NCBI GenBank assembly: GCA_903842505.1 | Contig: CAIMMI010000087.1 | Location: 1-53,194, forward strand | DNA length: 53,194 nucleotides | DNA from: an uncultured Verrucomicrobiota bacterium | GTDB taxonomy: Bacteria > Verrucomicrobiota > Verrucomicrobiia > Limisphaerales > UBA9464 | Direction of reading: 5' to 3' | The notes under the pieces: model-generated | What the model was told of the DNA's origin: nothing | Database searches by the model: none | Seen by the model: the letters and a program-made list of their open reading frames with translations, nothing else | Program-made: the position numbers and the translations under genes | Shown: one piece after another, positions 8,348 to 16,796 of the stretch | How positions within the stretch are numbered: position 1 is the stretch's first letter | How the letters are laid out: each line of letters begins with the position of its first letter

Positions 8348-10990
8348 ATGGGATGGCCGGCGGAATCGCGTCGGCAGGCGGTACTCTGGCTGGCGTTCAT
8401 CGGTGGATTGCTGCTGGTGGGCCTTTGGAGTCCGTGGACGGCGGCGGCGATCTGGACGGGATGGAACATGGTCCAGGTGGGACTGGCCCTCGGGCGGACG
8501 CTGGTGCGGCCTCGGGCGATGCTGAGGGCCTGGCCGGTGCTGATGCGCTGGTCGGTGGCGCTCGCGCTCGTGGCGTCGCTGCTGGTCCGGTCGTTGGTGG
8601 AACCCCTGCTGGCGCAATGGATCGAACGGGCCCTTCCCCCGAACCTGCTGTTCCTCGGGGTGCTGATGCTCGTATTCCCGTTGATGGGACTGTTCACGGT
8701 CCTGGTCAGCCTGTGTGGTGGCGCCCTCGGGGGACGGTTGGCAAACGATCCCGCACGCCGGTTGGAATTCACCCAACTGGGGATCCGCGGCGTATGGGTC
8801 ACGCTGGGAGGCCTTCTGCTGGTGACCGCAGTGACGGAAAAACTGGTCGGGCTGAGTGTGCCCGGGTTCCTGTCGATCGTGCTGTCCTTCCCGTGGGTGA
8901 TGGACCGGACGGGCCAAGCCGTGGCGCGGGAATCGGATCGGGCGACCGCGGAGGTATTCGATCGATTCCTGAAGCGGGTTTTGGTTTGGCGATTGCCGGT
9001 TGGATCCGGGCGACGGGTCGTGGACCTGCGAGCGCCGGCGCTGTCGGTGGTCGCGTTCGGGATGGCGGCCAGCATGGAAGCCCTCGGTGGACTGGGCCCG
9101 CTTCAGGCGACGATGCTGGGCGGTCTCGTGCAGGTTCAGAACGCCTTCCATCACCTACCCCCAGCCCTGCTTCAAGGGATCCGTTCGGCACCACGGAATC
9201 CCTCCCGACGGATCGTCATCGTCGATTGGGATTCTGAAAGCATGCGGCAGGTGCACACCGATTCCTCGGAACCGCGGTTGCAGGCGGCGGTGATCCGGAA
9301 GTTGGCCGGGTTGGGGGCACTGCGGGTGGTCCTGCATCCGCCCGTATTGAAGGCGGTGGACCTGCCGGAATCGCGGGTGATGGCCGACGTCGGCGAGGAC
9401 GACGTCAAACGGGCTCGGGCCGATCTTCCGGGGCTTGTCGAGGCCGTGCGGGAATCGCGTCGCGTGGTCCTTCAGGCGCCCGAGGCGCCCGGGCGACTTG
9501 CGATCCAGGAATTCTTCCGACTTGCCGAGTCGGAGCGGAAGAATCCGGGAACCGGATCCGACCGGGAGCCGAAATCCCAGGATTTGACCGACATGGAGTT
9601 GGCGGGACTGCGGAGTGCGGCGAAGGAGCAAGGATCCGGTTGGCTGGACTCGATGCGCATCTCCGCCCTGCCCTGCATCCCGATCTCGGGTCGGACCAAT
9701 GCGGCGGGTTCGGTGCCGTGGATCCTGCACCGGGTTGTGACCGGCGAGACCCACGAACCGGTTTGGGAACCGGGCGGACGTGCCTTCCGGGTCGGGAGCC
9801 ATCGACTGACCACGGTGGATCAGGACCTGATCCTGGTAGACCTGCAAAGGGTGACCCCGGGGCATGACTTCACCCGGTTGACCTATTCTTCCATCCTGCG
9901 GGGTGAACCGGTCTTTACGGGCACAGGCACGGGAACAAACGCCTGGCTGGCGCCGGAAGACTTCTTCCAGGGCAAGGTCGTGTTCCTGAACCCGGTGGTA
10001 CCGACGTTCCGCGCGACGGCGCTGGGTGAGATGTCCCGAACGGAACTGCTGGGCTACGCGACGCAGACCTTGCTGGACGGGCGCCCGTTCGAGCGGGCTT
10101 CGCGGCCGTGGCAGCTGGGGTTGTCGTTGGTGGCGGCCTTGGGCATGGGGTTGGCCTCAGTCCGTTCGACACTGCTGACGGGATCGTGGCGCATCCTGGT
10201 GGGGCTGACGGGCCTGGCAGTGCTGACCCTCTGGCGGGCGCTGAATGACGTCTGGATCGATCCGATTCTCCCGGCAACATCGGCCACACTGGCTTTCCTG
10301 CTCGTGACGCAACTCACGTCGATGCTCGACCGGTTGGCCCGCGATCGGAACCGCGGCATGCTGCAGCGCTTTGTCGCGCCCGAGGTCGTCGCGGAGATGC
10401 TCGATCACCGGGATGGCGACGCGGAACTCGGTGGTCAACGCGAGGAGGTTGCGGTCCTCTTCGCCGACGTGCGTGGCTTCACCCAATTCGCCGAAGCCCA
10501 CGAACCCGAGGAGGTCATGCGCGTCGTGAACGCCTATCTCTCGGCGATGACCGACGCCCTCAACCAGCATGGTGGTCTCCTCGACAAGTACACGGGAGAC
10601 GGATTGATGGCCCTGTTCCGTCTGGGTTCGAGCGGGACGCAAGGTGTGGTTGAGGCGGTCCGGGCAGCGGTGGCCATGCGCGACGCGGTGCTCCAACTTT
10701 CCGAGGACCGGGACGCCGGCGGGGACAAATCCCTGAAGGTTGGAATTTCCCTCCACGTCGGCGAGGCGGTGCTGGGGCTCGTGGGCAATCCAACCCGGCA
10801 GATCAACTACACGGCGCTGGGCCACACCGTTGTGGTCGCGGCCCGACTTCAGGCGGTGGCTGGCGGCGGCGAAGTCGTCATCACCGGCGACGTCGCAGAT
10901 CGGGTAGCGACGCACTTCAGCCTGGAGGAACGCACCCCGGTGAAGGCGAAGGGCATCACCCATCCCCTTCGGGTTTACCGGGTCCGGTAA
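8348..10990 (+). CDS. CHASE2 sensor adenylate/guanylate cyclase-like protein
   Basis: About 880 residues from ATG 8348. The N-terminus has several membrane segments. A CHASE2 extracytoplasmic sensor follows (about 285-585, beginning IVIVDWDSESM), then three closely spaced membrane helices (about 587-660) and a class III cyclase domain (about 680-880). Metal-binding Asp707 (VLFADVRGF) and Asp751 (KYTGDG) are present, as is Arg833. However, the transition-state asparagine in the G-x-x-V-N-x-A-A-R motif is replaced by Val829 (GHTVVVAAR), so activity may be altered. The usual role is membrane signal reception and cyclic nucleotide synthesis. An upstream in-frame extension to 8222 exists; ATG 8348 just before the first helix is preferred, with a GTG near 8309 as an alternative. 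Confidence 0.88.
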   Translation: MGWPAESRRQAVLWLAFIGGLLLVGLWSPWTAAAIWTGWNMVQVGLALGRTLVRPRAMLRAWPVLMRWSVALALVASLLVRSLVEPLLAQWIERALPPNLLFLGVLMLVFPLMGLFTVLVSLCGGALGGRLANDPARRLEFTQLGIRGVWVTLGGLLLVTAVTEKLVGLSVPGFLSIVLSFPWVMDRTGQAVARESDRATAEVFDRFLKRVLVWRLPVGSGRRVVDLRAPALSVVAFGMAASMEALGGLGPLQATMLGGLVQVQNAFHHLPPALLQGIRSAPRNPSRRIVIVDWDSESMRQVHTDSSEPRLQAAVIRKLAGLGALRVVLHPPVLKAVDLPESRVMADVGEDDVKRARADLPGLVEAVRESRRVVLQAPEAPGRLAIQEFFRLAESERKNPGTGSDREPKSQDLTDMELAGLRSAAKEQGSGWLDSMRISALPCIPISGRTNAAGSVPWILHRVVTGETHEPVWEPGGRAFRVGSHRLTTVDQDLILVDLQRVTPGHDFTRLTYSSILRGEPVFTGTGTGTNAWLAPEDFFQGKVVFLNPVVPTFRATALGEMSRTELLGYATQTLLDGRPFERASRPWQLGLSLVAALGMGLASVRSTLLTGSWRILVGLTGLAVLTLWRALNDVWIDPILPATSATLAFLLVTQLTSMLDRLARDRNRGMLQRFVAPEVVAEMLDHRDGDAELGGQREEVAVLFADVRGFTQFAEAHEPEEVMRVVNAYLSAMTDALNQHGGLLDKYTGDGLMALFRLGSSGTQGVVEAVRAAVAMRDAVLQLSEDRDAGGDKSLKVGISLHVGEAVLGLVGNPTRQINYTALGHTVVVAARLQAVAGGGEVVITGDVADRVATHFSLEERTPVKAKGITHPLRVYRVR

Positions 10991-11002
10991 GTCCTCGCCG
11001 GG

Positions 11003-11611
11003 TCAGCGCTTCGCTTTCCCCACGAACTGCTCGACGTACTTGCCCAGCATGTCCGCTTCCAGGTTCACCCGGTCGCCCACCTTGCGCTCATGCAGTGCCG
11101 TGACCGCGAACGTGTGCGGAATGATCCAGATCCGGAATCCCTTCGGCGTCACCCCGGCCACGGTCAGCGAGATTCCATCGACCGCAATGGAACCCTTGAA
11201 GACCACATAACGACGGACCTCCTTCGGCGCAGCGATGTCGAGGACGTGGTCCTGACCATTGCGTTCCCATCGGGAGATCGTGCCGGTGCCATCGATGTGG
11301 CCGGTGACGAAATGCCCACCCAACCGGGCGCCAACCGCGAGTGCCCGCTCGAGGTTGACGCAGGAACCCACGGGGGAGTCAGAAAGGTTCGTGCGGTTCC
11401 ACGTTTCCTGGAGCAGGTCAAACTCCAGCGTCCGCAACTTCCCGCGCCCACGGACACCCACGACCGTCAGGCAGCATCCGTTGACGGCGATGCTTTCGCC
11501 GAGGGCGACCCCCTTGGCGGTGACGGAGGCCTCGACTGAGAGGCGGATGGAGTCGGTGCGGGGTTCGATGCCGCAGATGCGGCCGGTTTCTTCGACGATG
11601 CCGGTGAACAT
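11003..11611 (-). CDS. ribE: Riboflavin synthase alpha subunit
   Basis: The 202-residue product shows two tandem lumazine-binding domains: the first starts MFTGIVEETGRI and contains VNGCCLTVV, the second contains GGHFVTGHIDGTG and VDGISLTVAGV. Length and both repeats match riboflavin synthase, which converts two 6,7-dimethyl-8-ribityllumazine molecules into riboflavin plus a pyrimidinedione. ATG 11611 is fixed by the invariant MFTGI start; upstream codons to 11728 are non-conserved. No other rib gene is nearby and no FMN riboswitch is visible upstream. It is convergent with the cyclase gene. Confidence 0.96.
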   Translation of the reverse strand: MFTGIVEETGRICGIEPRTDSIRLSVEASVTAKGVALGESIAVNGCCLTVVGVRGRGKLRTLEFDLLQETWNRTNLSDSPVGSCVNLERALAVGARLGGHFVTGHIDGTGTISRWERNGQDHVLDIAAPKEVRRYVVFKGSIAVDGISLTVAGVTPKGFRIWIIPHTFAVTALHERKVGDRVNLEADMLGKYVEQFVGKAKR

Positions 11612-11664
11612 GGGAAAGGAAGTCAGCGAGGGATGCGTAGGGAACGGAGGGAGCCCACCCGGTC

Positions 11665-12918
11665 TCAGGGGACCGCGGGGGTAGGCTCCGACGGAGCGGC
11701 GGGTTCGGAACGGAACGTTCCCTCCCATCGGGCCATGACAGCCGTGGCGAGGCAGTTGCCGGTGAGGTTCACGGTGGTGCGGGCCATGTCCATGAGTTCG
11801 TCGACACCGATGATCAATGCGACGCCCTCGAGCGGCAGGCCGAAGGTGACGAGGGTGCCAGCAAGGATCACCTGCGACGCGCGGGGAATTCCGGCCATGC
11901 CCTTCGAGGTCAGCATCAGGGTCAGGAGCATGAGCAACTGCTTGCTGAAGCTCAGTTCCACCTTCGCCGCCTGCGCCACAAAAACCGCGGCGACCGCGAG
12001 GTACAGCGTCGATCCATCCAGGTTGAACGAGTAACCCAGCGGCATGACGAACGAGACGATCTTCTTCGGCACGCCGAACTGCATCATGCGCTTCATGGCG
12101 TCCGGGAGGGCGGCATCGGACGACGTCGTGGTAAAGGCGAGGATTGCGGGATCCTTGATGGCCTTGAGGAACTGGAGAACCGGAATGCGGGCCCAGAGCG
12201 CGATCGGAAGCAGGACCACGAGGCAGAAGATCAGCAGGCCGGCGTAGAGGGTCAGGATGAGCTTGGACAGGTTCCAGAGCACCCCCAGCCCGCTATGACC
12301 CACCGTGTAGGCCATGGCCGCCCCGATTCCGAGCGGCGCGAACTTCATGACCAGTCCCGTGAACTTGAACATCACCTCCGTCAGCGACTCACAGAAGCGC
12401 AACATGGGCGTGCGGTGATCCGAGGGCACCTGCGCGAGGGCGATGGCGAACATCACGGCGAAGAAGACGATCTGGAGGACGTCGTTCTGCGAAGCTGCCT
12501 CGAAGAAGCTCTTCGGGACCACATGCTCGATGATGCCAGCCAGCGTGACCTGAGTGGGAGCCGCCAGACTGGACTTGGCCTCGGGCGGCGGGAGCGTCAA
12601 CCCATCGCCGGGCCGGGTGAAGTTGACCACGCCGAGTCCGATGAAGAGGGCGATCGTGGTCACCACCTCGAAGTAAATCAGCGAACGGAGCGCGAGCCGA
12701 CCGACCGCCTTGAGGTCATCGCTATGCCCGGCAATGCCCACGACCAGCGTCCCGAAGACCAAGGGCACCAGGATGCACTTGATCATCTTCAGGAACAGAT
12801 TCGATACCACCTTCAGGTGCTGGGACTCCGCCGGCCAGGCCCAGCCGATCAGGACGCCGAGCACCATGGCGATGAGGATCCAGTGGGTGAGGCTGATGCG
12901 TTTCAGGAGACCGCCCAT
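11665..12918 (-). CDS. Dicarboxylate/amino acid:cation symporter (DAACS)
   Basis: The 417-residue protein is hydrophobic throughout, with about eight membrane helices and two hairpins. It carries the family's serine-rich hairpin (FTTTSSDAALPDAM), the NLDGSTLY motif equivalent to the sodium/substrate-binding NMDGT, and a GIPRASQV segment. These place it with GltP/DctA/GltT transporters that take up glutamate, aspartate or C4-dicarboxylates with protons or sodium. Exact substrate is open. ATG 12918 starts MGGLLKRISLTHWILIAM, right before the first helix; upstream frame runs through repeat DNA. Its stop is 53 bases from the ribE start on the same strand. Confidence 0.93.
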   Translation of the reverse strand: MGGLLKRISLTHWILIAMVLGVLIGWAWPAESQHLKVVSNLFLKMIKCILVPLVFGTLVVGIAGHSDDLKAVGRLALRSLIYFEVVTTIALFIGLGVVNFTRPGDGLTLPPPEAKSSLAAPTQVTLAGIIEHVVPKSFFEAASQNDVLQIVFFAVMFAIALAQVPSDHRTPMLRFCESLTEVMFKFTGLVMKFAPLGIGAAMAYTVGHSGLGVLWNLSKLILTLYAGLLIFCLVVLLPIALWARIPVLQFLKAIKDPAILAFTTTSSDAALPDAMKRMMQFGVPKKIVSFVMPLGYSFNLDGSTLYLAVAAVFVAQAAKVELSFSKQLLMLLTLMLTSKGMAGIPRASQVILAGTLVTFGLPLEGVALIIGVDELMDMARTTVNLTGNCLATAVMARWEGTFRSEPAAPSEPTPAVP

Positions 12919-12979
12919 ATGGGCGGAGACGCTACCCGTGCCGAAGGTCCTGCTCGAACGAATTCCTCTACCCGAAACT

Positions 12980-13109
12980 GGTGGGGCGAGACTCGAGCCG
13001 ACGCGGAGTTTGAAGTCTTCAGTCCCAAGTTTGAAGCGGGAGCCGGGCTTGAATCTTGAATCTTGAAACTTGGAACTCGCTACCGGCTCGTGAGGACACT
13101 CGCCCCACC
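12980..13109. repeat. Inverted-terminal-repeat element, copy A
   Basis: The ends are a perfect 11-bp inverted repeat, GGTGGGGCGAG (12980-12990) and CTCGCCCCACC (13099-13109). Just inside, GAGCCG on the left faces CGGCTC on the right. The middle carries the GAATCTTGAAACTTGG core repeat. Length is 130 bp, with no reading frame. Related copies are at 16612-16726 and 52322-52415. Confidence 0.75.
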
Positions 13110-13126
13110 TCTCGGCGCGGGCCTGG

Positions 13127-14797
13127 TCAGGCTGCGCCGGAACCGGGGTGGGCTGCTGCATTCGTCCGACTGGTCAACGCATTCCGAAACTCGCGCCGCA
13201 CCCAACCCGCCTGACGCCGCCCCCACCACGTGCACCAACCCGCCAGCAAAAGCATCGGAGGGAGGAAGGCCAGTTGGAGTCCGTCGGACCAGGTCAGCCG
13301 ATTGTCGAGGACGAGGACCGTGGCCGCTCCGCCGAAGACTCCGTAGGCGGCGATGCCCGGGAGCAGGTAGACCGAGTTCATCGCCAGACCGACCGCCAGG
13401 TTGATGGCTCGTCCACCCAGGATGGCCCGCGTCGAGGCCCACCGGACCGCTCCCCAATAGAACGGCGTCAGGACCAGGCAGGTCAGGTGCAGCCACCATC
13501 CCAGGACGACGTTGTTCCAGGATTCGGGTCCAGTTGGCAGGTAGCCCACCACGATGAGGTCGTAAGCCATGAGGAGCATCACCGGGACGAGCAGGATCTT
13601 CCGCAGCACCCGGCCCTGCCCCGCGAGGATCTCGTCCGCCCCGAGTCCGGTCGTGAAGAGCAGCTCGAAGGCTCCGGCGATCCGCTGTTCCGACAGGGTG
13701 ATCGACGCCTCACCCGCGACCCACAGCGTGAAGAGCAGATGGAAGATCGCGGACATGACGCCGCTCCCCACGCCGAATGTGCCCCGGACGCCGACCGAGG
13801 CGAAGGAGACGAATTGAAGGAGGAGGAAGGCGGACACCAGCACCCAGGGCAGGCACGGCTTCCAGACGTCGCGAAGCGACAGCCAGTCCCAGGCGCCCTC
13901 TGCCAGCCACCGTTGCCGCGAGAGCTTCCGGCGTTCCGCTCCGCCGTAGCGGAACCAGGCGGCGAAACGTTCCCATCGTTGCCGCCATCCCGGTCCCCCG
14001 CCCTCCTGCCAGACCACCCGAACCCAGTCCGCCGTGATCCACATCAGCACCAGCGAGACGATGCCCTGCAAAGCCACCGCGGCGAGGCATGCCAGGCGGA
14101 TTTCGGGAAAAGGGAGCGAGGCGGCCGCAACCGCCCCAAGGAACGGAACGGACGGACTCGCCAACAACACCCAGCCAGCCTCCTGGGGAGAGAAGGGATT
14201 GTCCCGGGTGGTCAGGAACGCAAAGACGCCCCAGGGAATGAACACCAGCGCGAGGATCCAGGCGGCGGCCAAACCGGTGGCCTGGCGGGGATCCCGCGAC
14301 AGCAGCGAAGCCAGGAGGCCAGAGACGAGCGAGAGGAACAGCGCATTGCCGAGGGCCAGGAACAGCATGACCAACTGGCCCAGGCTGACGCCGCCCAGCA
14401 GCACCGGCACCACCAGCACGGGAATGAGGGCCACGATCTGGAACACGGTATCCACCCCGGCCGCGAAGAGCTTCCCGGCAGTCACCGACCACCCGTTCAG
14501 GTCGGTCAGGAAGAGCAGCCCCAGCGTTCCTTCCCGCCGTTCCCGTCCCAGGCTGTCCGCCGTGCGTTGGCACCCCAGGAACAGGGCCCACAGTCCCGCC
14601 AACAGCGTCACCGCGTGGAAAGCTGCCGATCCAACCTGGCCGCTGCTGGCACGAATACCGGAGCGACCGAAAAACCACACCATCACCAGCAGGAAGACCA
14701 TGCCCGCACCCGCCACGGCCAGACGCAGCTTCCACGTCTGCGGGCGTCGCGACGCCACGCGCAACTCGCGTTCCAGGACTGGCCACAGGGTTCGCAT
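13127..14797 (-). CDS. ABC-2 type transporter permease, paralogue 2
   Basis: About 556 residues from ATG 14797, with about twelve hydrophobic helices. The cytoplasmic opening RTLWPVLERELRVASRRPQTW and the ERREGTLGLLFLTDLNGW motif after the second helix are typical of ABC-2 permeases of the Nos/gliding type. It aligns along its length with the gene immediately upstream (same VASRR opening, same REGTLGLLFLTDL motif, same LLGGVSLG helix), so the two arose by duplication. No ATPase gene is adjacent. A GTG at 14830 overlaps the upstream stop as GTGA and could be used, adding eleven residues; alignment with the paralogue favours ATG 14797. Confidence 0.8.
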   Translation of the reverse strand: MRTLWPVLERELRVASRRPQTWKLRLAVAGAGMVFLLVMVWFFGRSGIRASSGQVGSAAFHAVTLLAGLWALFLGCQRTADSLGRERREGTLGLLFLTDLNGWSVTAGKLFAAGVDTVFQIVALIPVLVVPVLLGGVSLGQLVMLFLALGNALFLSLVSGLLASLLSRDPRQATGLAAAWILALVFIPWGVFAFLTTRDNPFSPQEAGWVLLASPSVPFLGAVAAASLPFPEIRLACLAAVALQGIVSLVLMWITADWVRVVWQEGGGPGWRQRWERFAAWFRYGGAERRKLSRQRWLAEGAWDWLSLRDVWKPCLPWVLVSAFLLLQFVSFASVGVRGTFGVGSGVMSAIFHLLFTLWVAGEASITLSEQRIAGAFELLFTTGLGADEILAGQGRVLRKILLVPVMLLMAYDLIVVGYLPTGPESWNNVVLGWWLHLTCLVLTPFYWGAVRWASTRAILGGRAINLAVGLAMNSVYLLPGIAAYGVFGGAATVLVLDNRLTWSDGLQLAFLPPMLLLAGWCTWWGRRQAGWVRREFRNALTSRTNAAAHPGSGAA

Positions 14798-14826
14798 GTC
14801 GATTGGAGGGAAGCCGGCGTCCAACC

Positions 14827-16485
14827 TCACGCGCTGGGACTCAGCTTCTTCTCGCCCGGTCGCGCGATTCCCAGGTCACGAAAGGATTCAGTCAACTGCC
14901 GTTGGGCCGAGGTCAGCCAATACACGTTGTTGGCCACGCAAAGCAGCACCCAACACACAATCGCCCCAACGAACCCAAACGAAGTGAAGAAGGTGCTCCC
15001 GCCTGCACTCAGCAATCCCACAAACGTCATGACTACCGCGACGATCAACCAGGGCAGCACGAGGATCCGCAACAGCACGTGCCCGGTCGTCCGGTTGCCG
15101 CTCACCTTCATGCCAATCCACATCCCCGACCACGCCATCGCGTACGCATCCGCCACCAACAACAGCATCCGGCTCACCCAGAACGCCGTCCATTCGTCCC
15201 GACTGTTGTCCAAGCCCCAACGGATCCCTGTGAACAAAAAAACGGCATCGACGGCGAGGACCAGCAGGAGCGGATACTCAAACTGCCTCCGGATCGCGCG
15301 CAACCGGCCCTCGACCAGGTCCGACACGGACATCGGCGTCGAAAGCAGCAACTCCATGCCGCCGCTCCGCCGGTCCTCGTGGAATTGCCGTGGCGACTCC
15401 GCCGCGATCCACATCTTCAGCCCCAGGTGGATCAGGATCGACGTGGTGATGAAGGTCGGTTGCTCGAACCAATCCTTCCCGATCTCCAGCCCGAAGATCC
15501 CGAAGATCACCGCCGCAACGCCAAGGAAGATCCAGACGCTGGCACTGCGCATCCAGTACCGACCGCTCAGCCAGACCAACGGGCTCTCGAGGAGCAGGCG
15601 CGCCCGCCAGGCCGCCCGCGAGGCCGCGGTGGGCCATCGCCGATTCTCGATCCATCCCTTCAGGCCTCGGCGTTCGGTTGATCCCGTCTTCTCCTGCCAG
15701 ATACGCGGGAGCCGGAATGCACCCAGCGCCAGCGCCAGCAGGCTCACCACTGCCATGTAGGCCATGCTTCCGAGGTAGAGCCGCGGTTGACTCGAATACT
15801 CCGAATCAAAGGCCCCGAAGAAGCCTGTCACCGGCGTCTCCCACAGGAAAAGCGTGGACACGAAGACCTCCCGCTCCGTCGACGAGCCGATGTCGAACTT
15901 CCAACCAAGCCAATACGTGATGCCTCCCAACGCCGGCATCAGGCCCGCCAAGCCCAGCAGGAACGCCAGCGTGATCGCCGCAGCCCGTTTCGAGTCCGCC
16001 GTCATCGTCGACGCCAGGATCCCCAACGAAAGCGAACAGCCCAGCAGGTTGACCAGGAACGCCACCATCCGCCCGTACTCCCCGAACGTCACCCCGCCCA
16101 GCAGGATCGCGACCGCCATCACCGGCAGGCTCGCCACCAGATGGAAAGTGCAGCTGAGGGAACTCGCCGCCAACTTGCCCAGCAGAACGTCGTAACCCTT
16201 CAGATCCGTCAGGAACAACAAACCCAACGTCCCTTCCCGCCGCTCCACCGACAACGAATCCGCGCTGTAGACCGCCCCGCACAGGTACGCGAACAAGCCC
16301 GCGAAGAACGTCGTCACGCCGAACAACTGCTTCCCCAACTGGTTCAGCGAAAGGCTCCGCTCCAGGATGAGGAACCACGCCACCACCAGCAGCGCCAACG
16401 CCGCCGCTACGCTGCGCCCCAGATAGCTCCACCGGCGGCGCGACGCGACGCGCAGTTCTCGGTCAACAACAGGGAGCAGGGTCAT
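14827..16485 (-). CDS. ABC-2 type transporter permease, paralogue 1
   Basis: The 552-residue protein has about twelve membrane segments, opens with MTLLPVVDRELRVASRR and carries SVERREGTLGLLFLTDLKG. This is the ABC-2 membrane subunit layout. A middle cytoplasmic part (EDRRSGGMELLLSTPMSVSD) repeats the same E-R-x-G-x-x-E-L-L-L theme, suggesting an internal duplication into two six-helix halves. It overlaps or nearly touches the second permease, so the two are probably translated together and may form a heterodimer. The partner ATPase must be elsewhere. Substrate unknown. Confidence 0.8.
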   Translation of the reverse strand: MTLLPVVDRELRVASRRRWSYLGRSVAAALALLVVAWFLILERSLSLNQLGKQLFGVTTFFAGLFAYLCGAVYSADSLSVERREGTLGLLFLTDLKGYDVLLGKLAASSLSCTFHLVASLPVMAVAILLGGVTFGEYGRMVAFLVNLLGCSLSLGILASTMTADSKRAAAITLAFLLGLAGLMPALGGITYWLGWKFDIGSSTEREVFVSTLFLWETPVTGFFGAFDSEYSSQPRLYLGSMAYMAVVSLLALALGAFRLPRIWQEKTGSTERRGLKGWIENRRWPTAASRAAWRARLLLESPLVWLSGRYWMRSASVWIFLGVAAVIFGIFGLEIGKDWFEQPTFITTSILIHLGLKMWIAAESPRQFHEDRRSGGMELLLSTPMSVSDLVEGRLRAIRRQFEYPLLLVLAVDAVFLFTGIRWGLDNSRDEWTAFWVSRMLLLVADAYAMAWSGMWIGMKVSGNRTTGHVLLRILVLPWLIVAVVMTFVGLLSAGGSTFFTSFGFVGAIVCWVLLCVANNVYWLTSAQRQLTESFRDLGIARPGEKKLSPSA

Positions 16486-16576
16486 GTCGCGCTGATTTCA
16501 GGCTGGATCCAGCCTCGAAGGAAAGCGCGGTTTCATCCGACCTGAAGATTCGGCCACCGAAACGCGGGTGGGGTAG

Positions 16577-16610
16577 AGAGTTCCCAGTTCCCAGTCTCCA
16601 GATCCCAGAT
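16577..16610. repeat. CCAGT repeat fragment
   Basis: Repeated TTCCCAGTTCCCAGTCTCCAG units match one arm of the hairpins at 47056-47133 and 47474-47552. It directly adjoins copy B of the inverted-terminal-repeat element. Confidence 0.5.
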
Positions 16611-16611
16611 G

Positions 16612-16726
16612 GGTGGGGCGAGACTCCGTCGAGCCGTTGCGGAAGTCGCCAGTTTGAAGATTCAAGTTTCAAGCGCTCTTTAAACTGCGGGCTCCCCATC
16701 CGGCTCGTGAGGACACTCGATCCACC
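16612..16726. repeat. Inverted-terminal-repeat element, copy B
   Basis: It starts with GGTGGGGCGAGACTC, has GAGCCG inside, the TTTGAAGATTCAAGTTTCAAG-type core (shown at 16651-16673), then CGGCTCGTGAGGACACTCG and an imperfect end (CTCGATCCACC, two mismatches to the perfect terminus). Length is 115 bp. Together with the CCAGT fragment it fills the 311-base gap before rpoN. Confidence 0.7.
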
Positions 16727-16796
16727 CATCAAGCAATCACAATGCCAACTCGCGCCTTGTCGCCGACAGGCTCGGCATTACAGTGACGCGCAGCCG

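Noticed and set aside
10991-11002. FMN riboswitch for riboflavin synthase
   Set aside because: The gene reads leftward and its upstream region (11612-11664) is too short and lacks the RFN element conserved blocks.
13148-15760. An 870-codon open frame antisense to the two ABC permeases
   Set aside because: The composition (Gln/Arg/Pro-rich) is typical of a shadow frame, and it spans two real genes.
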